Shown piece after piece: positions 1-5,101 of a stretch of DNA of 5,101 nt. The first letter of the stretch is position 1, and every line of letters begins with the position of its first letter. The DNA comes from Desulfobacterales bacterium (GTDB taxonomy: Bacteria > Desulfobacterota > Desulfobacteria > Desulfobacterales > Desulfobacteraceae). The position numbers and the translations under genes were made by a program. The notes under the pieces were generated by a model. The model had not been told where the DNA came from. It was given only the letters and a program-made list of their open reading frames with translations, and made no database searches. The stretch spans positions 1-5,101 of the forward strand of contig JAKSBO010000971.1 in assembly GCA_022361095.1 (NCBI GenBank), in the 5' to 3' direction.

Positions 1-1242
1 TACACCTTTCCCCAGGCCATGCTGATCCTGACCATTGCCCTATCCATCACCGACGCCAGGCTGTATGAGGCGGCACGCTCCCTTGGGGCCGGAAGGATAC
101 GTATTTTTTTTACCGTTACCCTGCCCAGTGTTAAATACGGGCTTTTGAGTGCGGTGTCGGTCTGTTTTATCCTTGCTTTTACCGATTTCGGGGCACCCAA
201 GGTGGTTGGCGGCAATTTCAATATCCTGGCCACAGACATTTATAAACAGGTGATCGGCCAGCACAATTTTGTCATGGGCGCGGTCGTTTCAGTGGTGCTG
301 CTGATACCCACGATGATCGCATTCATGGTTGACCGGGTGATCCAGGGCAGGCAGGCCGCCATGATCGCGTCCAAGTCGGTCCCCCTGATCCCAAAACCCA
401 ACCGCCGGACCGACCTTGCTGCCTTGATTTTTTGTTCAATGGTGATTTTGTTGGTTCTTTGCGTATATGCCGCTGCCCTTTTTGCATCCCTGGTCAAAGT
501 CTGGCCCTATGATCTTTCCATGGGGTTTCGGCACTATTATTTTACCGGAACCGGTGGGGGGGGATATGCTGCGTTTTTCAACAGCATCCGGATGAGCCTG
601 TATTCAGCGGTGCTTGGCACCCTCATTACCTTTTGCTCCGCATATCTGATTGAAAAAATACGGATCATGAAACCGGTCCGCCAATCGGCTTATTTTCTGT
701 CAATTTTACCCCTGGCCCTTCCGGGCCTGGTCATCGGTCTGTCCTACATTTTCTTTTTTAATGCCCCTGGTTGGACCGTTGCAGGATTTACGGTTCCCAA
801 CCCCTTTAATTTCATATATGCCACCATGGGTATTCTGGTCCTGTCCAACATTGTCCATTTTTATACGGTCAGTTTCCTGAGCGCCACCACAGCCCTGAAG
901 CAACTGGACCTAGAGTTTGAACAGGTGTCCGATTCCATGGCCGTGTCATTTTACAAAACCTTTTTCAGGGTGACGGTACCGGTCTGCCTGCCCGCCATCC
1001 TTGAAATTTTTATTTACTATTTTGTCAATTCCATGGCCACCGTGTCGGCGGTCATCTTCCTCTACCCGGCGGACCTTCCCCTGGCGTCTGTTGCCATTGC
1101 AAATATGGACGATGCAGGTGATATCGCGCCCGCCTGTGCCATGTCCGTACTGATCGTGGCAACGAACATCGTTACACGGCTTGTCTTTTCCCTGGTCACC
1201 AGGAAACTCAAACAGCGGAGTACGGCCTGGACCGGACAATAA
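1..1242 (+). CDS. 2-aminoethylphosphonate-type ABC transporter permease, fused two-domain form (5'-truncated by window edge)
   Basis: Inner-membrane permease of a binding-protein-dependent ABC importer. The frame is already open at base 1, so 413 C-terminal residues are visible and the true start lies upstream. Numbering from base 1, a canonical EAA loop (EAARSLG, about 23-29, then a TLP turn about 40-42) closes a first permease domain. A linker with a membrane segment near 138-165 leads to a second domain with segments near 194-217, 230-253, 270-293, 326-355 and 377-398. The second EAA loop is degenerate (EQVSDSM near 307-313, M where G is usual) and is followed by RVTVP. The C-terminal stretch with [15 protein letters not shown] and DDAGDIAPA matches what I recall of the fused AEP permease family (PhnU2-like), related to FbpB-type iron permeases. 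phnX, pbfA and phnW downstream support AEP as substrate. The ATPase and periplasmic binding protein are not in view. An iron or putrescine permease is the alternative, less likely in this context. Confidence 0.87.
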   Translation, partial: YTFPQAMLILTIALSITDARLYEAARSLGAGRIRIFFTVTLPSVKYGLLSAVSVCFILAFTDFGAPKVVGGNFNILATDIYKQVIGQHNFVMGAVVSVVLLIPTMIAFMVDRVIQGRQAAMIASKSVPLIPKPNRRTDLAALIFCSMVILLVLCVYAAALFASLVKVWPYDLSMGFRHYYFTGTGGGGYAAFFNSIRMSLYSAVLGTLITFCSAYLIEKIRIMKPVRQSAYFLSILPLALPGLVIGLSYIFFFNAPGWTVAGFTVPNPFNFIYATMGILVLSNIVHFYTVSFLSATTALKQLDLEFEQVSDSMAVSFYKTFFRVTVPVCLPAILEIFIYYFVNSMATVSAVIFLYPADLPLASVAIANMDDAGDIAPACAMSVLIVATNIVTRLVFSLVTRKLKQRSTAWTGQ

Positions 1243-1253
1243 TTTAAAAAAAC

Positions 1254-1258
1254 AGGAG
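1254..1258 (+). promoter_or_regulatory. Shine-Dalgarno site of phnX
   Basis: AGGAG lies 6 nt before the ATG at 1265. It is the strongest ribosome binding site in the window and settles the phnX start: the same frame is open further upstream (another ATG at 1181, inside the permease gene), but only the 1265 ATG has this site, and the protein then begins at the usual PhnX N-terminus. Confidence 0.85.
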
Positions 1259-1264
1259 TCTTTT

Positions 1265-2107
1265 ATGGATATTTTCATCAGAAATAAAAAATATACAGGC
1301 CCGGTCCAGTCAATGATTTTTGACTGGGCCGGCACCGCGGTTGACCATGGCTGTATCGGACCTGCAAAGGTATTTGTTGAGGTCTTTGCTGAAAAAGATG
1401 TGGCCGTGTCCATCAAAGATGCAAGAAAATTCATGGGACTTGCCAAAAAGGACCATATCCGGGGAATGTGCGAACTCCCGGAGGTTTCCCGGGCCTGGCA
1501 GGCCAGGTTCAACCGCCTTCCCGGCGAATCGGACGTGGATATGCTGTACGAAAGAACCGCCGTTCAGATGGTTGACACCATTGTTCACCACAGCAGCCCC
1601 ATTGACGGTGTGGTTGAGACGATGGGTGAGTTGAGAAAAATGGGTATAAAAATCGGCTCCAGTACCGGGTATGTGCGGGAGATGATGGATGTCCTGGTGC
1701 CTGCGGCAAAAGAAAAAGGCTACCATCCCGATGCCGTTGTCTGCTCCTCGGATGTTCCTTCCGGGCGGCCTTATCCGTGGATGTGCTATGCCAATGCCAC
1801 ACTGCTTGAAACCTTTCCCATGGAGGCCATGGTCAAAGTCGGCGATACCATTTCGGATATTGAGGAAGGCCTCAATGCCGGCATGTGGACCGTTGGTATT
1901 ACGCGCACGGGAAATGAACTGGGTCTTACCGAAAATGAGGTCAATGCCATGGATCCGGACGAACTGGACCTGAAGCTGACAGAGATCAAAAACCGTTTCC
2001 GGGCTGCAGGCGCCCATTATGTCCTGGCCCGTACGGCTGATATCCTTCCGGTCATTGAAGAGATCAATACAAAACTTAAATCCGGCGAACTGCCCTTTAA
2101 CGGATAA
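1265..2107 (+). CDS. phnX: Phosphonoacetaldehyde hydrolase (phosphonatase)
   Basis: Cytosolic HAD-superfamily enzyme that hydrolyses phosphonoacetaldehyde to acetaldehyde and phosphate, the C-P cleaving step of AEP degradation. It has 280 residues, slightly longer than the roughly 265-270 usual for the family. HAD motif I is DWAGT with nucleophile Asp20. The cap domain carries the Schiff-base lysine in MGLAKKDH (Lys61). Motif II is SSTGY with Thr134, then Arg168 in SGRPYPW, and the acidic motif GDTISD supplies Asp194 and Asp198. All six sit exactly 8 positions after the catalytic residues I recall for Bacillus cereus PhnX (Asp12, Lys53, Thr126, Arg160, Asp186, Asp190), so the active site looks complete. 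The MGLxKxDH lysine separates true PhnX from generic phosphoglycolate-phosphatase-like HADs. It starts 22 nt after the permease and ends 3 nt before pbfA, so the three are almost certainly co-transcribed. No defect is seen. Confidence 0.97.
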   Translation: MDIFIRNKKYTGPVQSMIFDWAGTAVDHGCIGPAKVFVEVFAEKDVAVSIKDARKFMGLAKKDHIRGMCELPEVSRAWQARFNRLPGESDVDMLYERTAVQMVDTIVHHSSPIDGVVETMGELRKMGIKIGSSTGYVREMMDVLVPAAKEKGYHPDAVVCSSDVPSGRPYPWMCYANATLLETFPMEAMVKVGDTISDIEEGLNAGMWTVGITRTGNELGLTENEVNAMDPDELDLKLTEIKNRFRAAGAHYVLARTADILPVIEEINTKLKSGELPFNG

Positions 2108-2110
2108 AAT

Positions 2111-3481
2111 ATGAACCAGACACACCCAACAGACCTGTCCGAGGGCGATTCCAACCTGTCGGCCAACCGGGCCTCCTGGACAGGCAAACGTGATCCGGAC
2201 ACCCGAAGGATTCTGGCGCGGGACGCAGCGGTTTTTTTACACCAGTCTTTGTCCACCCCCTGCATTGACGTGGTTGCGCATTGCAGGGGCAGTTTCCTGA
2301 CCAATGCCGCCGGCAGAAAAATCCTTGATTTCCACGGCAACAGCGTCCACCAGGTGGGGTTTTCAAATCCGGAGGTCACAGCAGCCATCCGGGAACAGAT
2401 TGGGGCCCTCTCCTTTTGTACGCGCAGGTACACCAATCTAAAAGCCATTGAACTGGCAGAAAAGCTGGTTTCCCTGGCACCCGGCAGCCTTGGCAAGGTA
2501 TTGTTTGCCCCCGGGGCCACCTCTTCGGTCGGTATGGCCATCAAGCTTGCCCGTGCTGCCACAGGCCGGCATAAAACCATATCCATGTGGGATTCCTTCC
2601 ACGGCGCCTCCCTTGATGCCATTTCCATTGGCGGAGAATCCCTGTTCCGCAAGAACATGGGACCCCTTTTGCCCGGCACCGAACATGTCCCGCCCCCGGA
2701 GCCCTACCGCTGCCTGTTTGACGATAGTGGCAACTGTGCCCAATGCAACCTGAAATGTGCAAGATACATTGATTATGTACTGGATAAGGAACAGGATGTG
2801 GCTGCCGTAATTGCGGAACCGGTCCGGTGCACCTGTATTACCCCGCCGCCGCCGGGGTTTTGGGAAGCGGTCCGGCGCTCATGTGACCGGCACGGCACCC
2901 TGCTGATTTTCGATGAAACCGCAGTCTGCCTGGGGCGGACCGGTACCATGTTCGCCTTTGAAAATTATCACACCATCCCGGATATGGTGGTGATCGGTAA
3001 AGGGCTGGGCGGGGGGATCATGCCCATATCCGCCCTGATTGCCGGCACGGATCTGGACATCGCCCCGGACAAAGCCCTGGGCCACTACACCCATGAAAAA
3101 AATCCTGTGGCCTGCGCTGCCGCACTGGCCACCATTGAATATATCCAGACCCATGGCCTTCCGGACAAGAGCCGTATCCAGGGAGAATATGCATTGCAGC
3201 GCCTTGAACGCATGAAATCGCGGTACAAAATCATTGGCGATGTCCGGGGCCAGGGATTGATGTTCGGGGCCGAGCTGGTCAAAGACCGGCGGACAAAAGC
3301 GCCTGCCCCGGATGCGGCGGACCGGATCATGTACAGATGCCTTGAACTGGGACTGAGCTTTAAGGTGTCAAAGGGCAATTTTCTGACCTTAACCCCGCCG
3401 CTGACTATTTCCGAAGATGAAATGGAACAGGCGTTCAGTATCCTTAACCGGGCCTTGTCCGACGGCCATGGGCCGACCTGA
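2111..3481 (+). CDS. pbfA: Class-III PLP enzyme, probable (R)-1-hydroxy-2-aminoethylphosphonate ammonia-lyase
   Basis: PLP-dependent enzyme of the class-III aminotransferase fold, 456 residues. Visible landmarks are the phosphate-binding stretch APGATSS (133-139), SFHG (162-165, ring-stacking region), FDET with Asp268 for the PLP pyridine nitrogen, and GKGLGGG with Lys297 as the Schiff-base lysine. LDFHGNSVHQVG near 72-83 and THEKNPVACAAA, in place of the usual glycine-rich S/T-GNP motif, resemble what I recall of PbfA. PbfA, described in Vibrio and often near phnW and phnX, removes ammonia from (R)-1-hydroxy-2-aminoethylphosphonate to give phosphonoacetaldehyde, the PhnX substrate, so it extends the pathway beyond AEP. 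Only 3 nt separate it from phnX and the ribosome site is weak (GGA 2102-2104), suggesting translational coupling. An unusual four-cysteine cluster (Cys201, 209, 212, 216) lies between the PLP motifs. The fold is certain. The lyase assignment rests on motifs and context; an AEP or omega-amino-acid transaminase is the alternative. Confidence 0.85.
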   Translation: MNQTHPTDLSEGDSNLSANRASWTGKRDPDTRRILARDAAVFLHQSLSTPCIDVVAHCRGSFLTNAAGRKILDFHGNSVHQVGFSNPEVTAAIREQIGALSFCTRRYTNLKAIELAEKLVSLAPGSLGKVLFAPGATSSVGMAIKLARAATGRHKTISMWDSFHGASLDAISIGGESLFRKNMGPLLPGTEHVPPPEPYRCLFDDSGNCAQCNLKCARYIDYVLDKEQDVAAVIAEPVRCTCITPPPPGFWEAVRRSCDRHGTLLIFDETAVCLGRTGTMFAFENYHTIPDMVVIGKGLGGGIMPISALIAGTDLDIAPDKALGHYTHEKNPVACAAALATIEYIQTHGLPDKSRIQGEYALQRLERMKSRYKIIGDVRGQGLMFGAELVKDRRTKAPAPDAADRIMYRCLELGLSFKVSKGNFLTLTPPLTISEDEMEQAFSILNRALSDGHGPT

Positions 3482-3581
3482 CATAGCAACTGCCGGGCAC
3501 AGCCCACAACAAAGTGTGAAAGATCTGAGTAACTTACACAGACGTTCTTATAAAAAAAATCAAACAATATTGAGATCAATT
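3482..3581 (+). promoter_or_regulatory. 100-nt intergenic gap before phnW; possible weak internal promoter
   Basis: This is the only sizeable gap inside the operon, and its second half is AT-rich. A TATAAA at 3549-3554 could be a -10 box, but the best -35 candidate at 18 nt spacing (CTGAGT, 3525-3530) matches TTGACA at only three of six positions. phnW has only a weak ribosome site, TGAG at 3571-3574, 7 nt before its ATG. No terminator-like hairpin with a T tract is seen, so read-through from pbfA is expected whether or not a promoter exists. I see no operator or riboswitch. Confidence 0.25.
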
Positions 3582-4688
3582 ATGGAAAAATTTATCCTTC
3601 CCGAAAACCCTTATATTCTTTTAACCCCGGGCCCGCTGACCACAACGCCGACAGTGAAGGCTGCCATGCTCAAAGACTGGTGTACCTGGGATGATGATTA
3701 CAACCGGATCGTGCAACAGATCCGCGCGGATTTGATACGGCTCGCCTCACCCAGCCCCGGTTATACCGCCGTCCTGATGCAGGGCAGCGGCACCTTCAGT
3801 GTCGAGGCCTGCCTGACAACAGCAATTCCGTCAAGCGGCAAACTGCTGGTCCTGGCCAATGGCGCCTATGGCCGCAGGATATCCCAGATCGCCCAACGCC
3901 AGTCCATTGATCATCTCACCCATGACACCGGGGACCTTGCACCGCCGGATTTAAAACAGCTTGAAAATACCCTGGCATCAGATCCGGGGATCACCCATGT
4001 GGTCATGGTTCACTGCGAAACCACCACCGGTATGCTCAATCCCATTGGGGCGGTGGGAAATATTGCCAGGCAGTTCAATAAAATTTTCATTGTTGATGCC
4101 ATGAGCAGCTTCGGCGGCATCCCCATTGATATGGCCCGGATGCACATTGATTATTTGATTTCAAGTGCCAACAAATGTATCCAGGGGGTGCCTGGATTCG
4201 GTTTTGTTATTGCCCGGGAGTCTGTTTTCAGCAACACCTGCGGCAATGCCAGGTCATTGAGCCTTGATCTTTTCGACCAGTGGCAGACCATGGAAAAGGG
4301 TAAAGGCAAATGGCGGTATACCTCGCCGACCCATGTGGTCCGCGCCTTTGCAAAGGCACTTGAGGAACTTGACCAGGAAGGGGGCGTTGTAAAACGGTTT
4401 GAACGATATTCGCAGAACAACCGGTATCTGATTGCTCAGATGAAAGAGATGGGATTTACCCCGCTGCTGGAAGAACGGTTTCAGTCTCCAATTATTACGG
4501 CATTCCTACATCCGGACCACCCCGGCTTTGAATTCAAAAAATTTTATCATGGCCTTAAATCCCAAGGGTTTGTCATCTATCCGGGCAAGGTCACCGATCT
4601 GGAAACCTTCAGGATCGGAAACATCGGTGACATTCACATAAAGGATATGGCGCGTCTGGTCAATGCAATCCAATCAACCCGGTATTGA
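3582..4688 (+). CDS. phnW: 2-aminoethylphosphonate:pyruvate transaminase
   Basis: Cytosolic PLP enzyme that transfers the amino group of AEP to pyruvate, giving phosphonoacetaldehyde and alanine; it is the entry step for AEP and supplies PhnX. The 368 residues match the usual length of about 365. The N-terminus LLTPGPLTT (13-21) and DWCTWDDDYN (32-41) are family signatures of fold-type I class-V PhnW. GSGTFSVEA (68-76) binds the cofactor phosphate, Asp172 in VDAMSSFGG contacts the PLP nitrogen, and Lys198 in SANKCIQG forms the Schiff base. Arg344 in FRIGNIGD should bind the phosphonate. These lie 4 positions after the Salmonella PhnW residues I recall (Asp168, Lys194, Arg340). The ATG at 3582 is chosen because it places these motifs correctly; the frame is open upstream to 3417, but that would overlap pbfA and add 55 unrelated residues. 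The stop overlaps a following ATG (TGATG, 4686-4690). A 4-hydroxyphenyl- or serine-type class-V transaminase is very unlikely given these signatures. Confidence 0.97.
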   Translation: MEKFILPENPYILLTPGPLTTTPTVKAAMLKDWCTWDDDYNRIVQQIRADLIRLASPSPGYTAVLMQGSGTFSVEACLTTAIPSSGKLLVLANGAYGRRISQIAQRQSIDHLTHDTGDLAPPDLKQLENTLASDPGITHVVMVHCETTTGMLNPIGAVGNIARQFNKIFIVDAMSSFGGIPIDMARMHIDYLISSANKCIQGVPGFGFVIARESVFSNTCGNARSLSLDLFDQWQTMEKGKGKWRYTSPTHVVRAFAKALEELDQEGGVVKRFERYSQNNRYLIAQMKEMGFTPLLEERFQSPIITAFLHPDHPGFEFKKFYHGLKSQGFVIYPGKVTDLETFRIGNIGDIHIKDMARLVNAIQSTRY

Positions 4689-4730
4689 TGAATACTCCCG
4701 ACCTTGATTTCCCTCCCGGCCTGGTGGTAA

Positions 4731-4757
4731 AGTCCGCTCCATGATTGATTGCGGACT
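4731..4757 (+). other. Perfect 7-bp hairpin just after phnW
   Basis: AGTCCGC (4731-4737) and GCGGACT (4751-4757) are exact reverse complements around a 13-nt loop. The first arm starts 43 nt after the phnW stop. No T tract follows, so it is not an intrinsic terminator alone; it could protect the 3' end of the phnW message or be chance. The loop contains the first in-frame stop of the possible decayed gene. Confidence 0.4.
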
Positions 4758-4772
4758 CATAACACTTGGTTG

Positions 4773-4792
4773 CGGCCGTTCGGGCCGGTTTT
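4773..4792 (+). terminator. Candidate weak intrinsic terminator of the phn operon
   Basis: CGGCC (4773-4777) and GGCCG (4783-4787) form a GC-only 5-bp stem with loop GTTCG, followed by G and TTTT (4789-4792). It lies 85 nt after phnW on the transcribed strand. The stem is short and the T run only four, so termination would be weak. It is the best candidate downstream of phnW on this strand. Confidence 0.35.
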
Positions 4793-4922
4793 GCTGCCAT
4801 GCCCCGGACCATCCTTGGCGACCTGATAAAGGCCCGTATCAGCAAAGGATCCAAAGCCGTGGGCATCAGCGGCCATATGCCCCCCCGTCACCGGTTTTTC
4901 TGCCCGGATGATATTCAAATAG

Positions 4923-4958
4923 AAAATTAAATCGCCTTATGCTTTAACGGTTGAGGCG
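4923..4958 (-). terminator. Candidate weak terminator on the - strand
   Basis: Read on the - strand, CGCCT (4958-4954) pairs with AGGCG (4937-4933), then ATTTAATTTT follows (4932-4923). The stem is only 5 bp with a 16-nt loop, and it contains the TAA stop of the - strand frame that enters from the right edge. Position and T-rich tail fit the end of a convergent gene, but the structure is weak. Confidence 0.25.
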
Positions 4959-5101
4959 CCTGTACAAAGACCAACCAAATGTACGGCGCTGGTCAAAGTA
5001 TCTCCGGTGAATAGCATTCGAACGGTTTGCTTTGCGTCTATAAATACATTAAGATTTTTTATGAGAAAGCCTGTACGGTACAATCTTAAACATGTCTCCA
5101 A
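4937..5101 (-). CDS. Unidentified protein, C-terminal 54 residues only (runs off right edge)
   Basis: On the - strand a frame is open from the window edge at 5101 to TAA at 4939-4937, giving 54 residues with no start in view. The sequence looks protein-like, with alternating hydrophobic and polar residues (NLNVFIDAKQTVRML, then FTGDTLTSAVHLVG). I do not recognise its family. Codon use differs from the operon: by my count about 20 of 54 third positions are G or C, and ATA, AGA, TTA and CTA occur, which suggests either a gene of different origin or no gene at all. A frame this long arises by chance fairly often. A hairpin with a T-rich tail at its end gives modest support for a real gene convergent with the phn operon. 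Confidence 0.3.
   Translation of the reverse strand: METCLRLYRTGFLIKNLNVFIDAKQTVRMLFTGDTLTSAVHLVGLCTGASTVKA
4956..4989. repeat. Imperfect inverted repeat GCGCC-T-GTAC / GTAC-GGCGC
   Basis: GCGCC (4956-4960), a bulged T, and GTAC (4962-4965) pair with GTAC (4981-4984) and GGCGC (4985-4989) across a 15-nt loop. Nine pairs with one bulge is more than neighbouring sequence offers. No T tract follows on the + strand. It could be a protein-binding site, the end of a mobile element or chance. Confidence 0.35.
5049..5089. repeat. 8-bp inverted repeat flanking an 11-bp palindrome
   Basis: TTAAGATT (5049-5056) and AATCTTAA (5082-5089) are exact reverse complements 25 nt apart. Inside, TGTACGGTACA (5072-5082) is a perfect palindrome around one central G. 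GCCTGTAC at 5069-5076 also occurs at 4958-4965. The nesting resembles an operator or recombination site, but no gene start nearby is secure enough to assign a role. Confidence 0.35.

Larger units (their letters stand above)
4688..4930 (+). pseudogene. Possible decayed fifth operon gene: one frame with two internal stops
   Basis: The ATG at 4688-4690 overlaps the phnW stop as TGATG, a junction typical of coupled operon genes. It opens a frame of 18 codons ending in TGA (4742-4744). The same frame meets TAA at 4760-4762 and then stays open for 55 codons to TAA at 4928-4930. The later segment reads like ordinary protein (for example LGDLIKARISKGSKAVGIS) with codons such as GCC, ATC, AGC and GGC that resemble the operon genes. 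I do not recognise a family. The reading is that a small gene of about 80 codons, or the remains of a longer one, has acquired two nonsense changes. It may equally be non-coding sequence. TGA as selenocysteine is unlikely because TAA follows five codons later. No good ribosome site precedes 4688. Confidence 0.28.

Noticed and set aside
3469..3485. Hairpin CGGCC-ATG-GGCCG near the end of pbfA as a terminator.
   Set aside because: The stem is 5 bp, lies within coding sequence and has no T tract after it. A transcription stop here would separate phnW from the operon without support.
3417..3581. An N-terminal extension of phnW to an upstream ATG at 3417.
   Set aside because: It would overlap the end of pbfA and add 55 residues absent from the family, while the ATG at 3582 places all PhnW motifs at the expected positions.
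4742..4744. TGA as a selenocysteine codon in the frame after phnW.
   Set aside because: An in-frame TAA follows five codons later, and the hairpin here surrounds the TGA rather than lying just downstream as bacterial SECIS elements do.
4731..4800. tRNA-like stretch: CTCATAA resembling a Met anticodon loop, a TTCG-containing hairpin resembling a T arm, and TGCCA after it.
   Set aside because: No matching acceptor stem exists upstream, the supposed anticodon stem does not pair, the T loop lacks the conserved A, and the spacing from a GGTAAAG D-loop match is about 17 nt too long. The same bases read as plausible codons.
4660..4866. A 68-codon - strand open frame overlapping the end of phnW.
   Set aside because: It overlaps phnW antisense, has a stop close before its start, no convincing ribosome site and no recognisable motif. 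It looks like a shadow of the opposite strand.
4933..4990. An integron attC-like recombination site, suggested by the paired CGCCT/AGGCG and nearby TTTAAC.
   Set aside because: The outer core sites do not match the GTTRRRY/RYYYAAC consensus at the right spacing, and there is no integrase or cassette structure.
5061..5101. A + strand ATG with open frame to the edge, preceded by TAAGA and a TATAAAT box.
   Set aside because: Only 13 codons are visible, the ribosome and promoter matches are poor, and the competing - strand frame is longer. It cannot be supported without sequence to the right.

Overview
The window is most of one operon, all on the + strand, for uptake and breakdown of 2-aminoethylphosphonate (AEP, ciliatine), the commonest natural phosphonate. 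The order is: the 3' part of a fused AEP-type ABC permease (1-1242), phnX phosphonoacetaldehyde hydrolase (1265-2107), a class-III PLP enzyme best read as pbfA, (R)-1-hydroxy-2-aminoethylphosphonate ammonia-lyase (2111-3481), and phnW AEP:pyruvate transaminase (3582-4688). Genes one to three are tightly packed (gaps of 22 and 3 nt). phnW follows a 100-nt AT-rich gap.

How the genes fit together: the permease, with a binding protein and ATPase that should lie upstream of the window, imports AEP. PhnW moves the amino group to pyruvate, giving phosphonoacetaldehyde and alanine. PbfA feeds the hydroxylated relative of AEP into the same intermediate by releasing ammonia. PhnX then cleaves the C-P bond to give acetaldehyde and phosphate. 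The cell gains phosphate, nitrogen and two carbons. No C-P lyase genes and no regulator are visible.

The last 413 bases hold no clearly intact gene. Directly after phnW, overlapping its stop as TGATG, one + frame runs from 4688 to 4930. It reads like protein but is broken by two in-frame stops, so it may be a decayed fifth gene. Two hairpins overlap it, one followed by four Ts, and may end the operon. On the - strand a 54-residue open frame enters from the right edge and ends at 4937, next to a short hairpin with a T-rich tail. It may be the C-terminus of a convergent gene. This end is richer in A+T and in short inverted repeats than the operon.

The organism is probably a Gram-negative proteobacterium. 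Moderate G+C, a preference for G/C at third codon positions and a cysteine-rich enzyme would suit a sulfate-reducing deltaproteobacterium (Desulfobacterota), but this is a weak inference from style, not from a marker gene. The core is a recognisable phosphonate operon rather than a new system. The points worth a second look are the four-cysteine cluster in PbfA and the decayed-looking region behind phnW.
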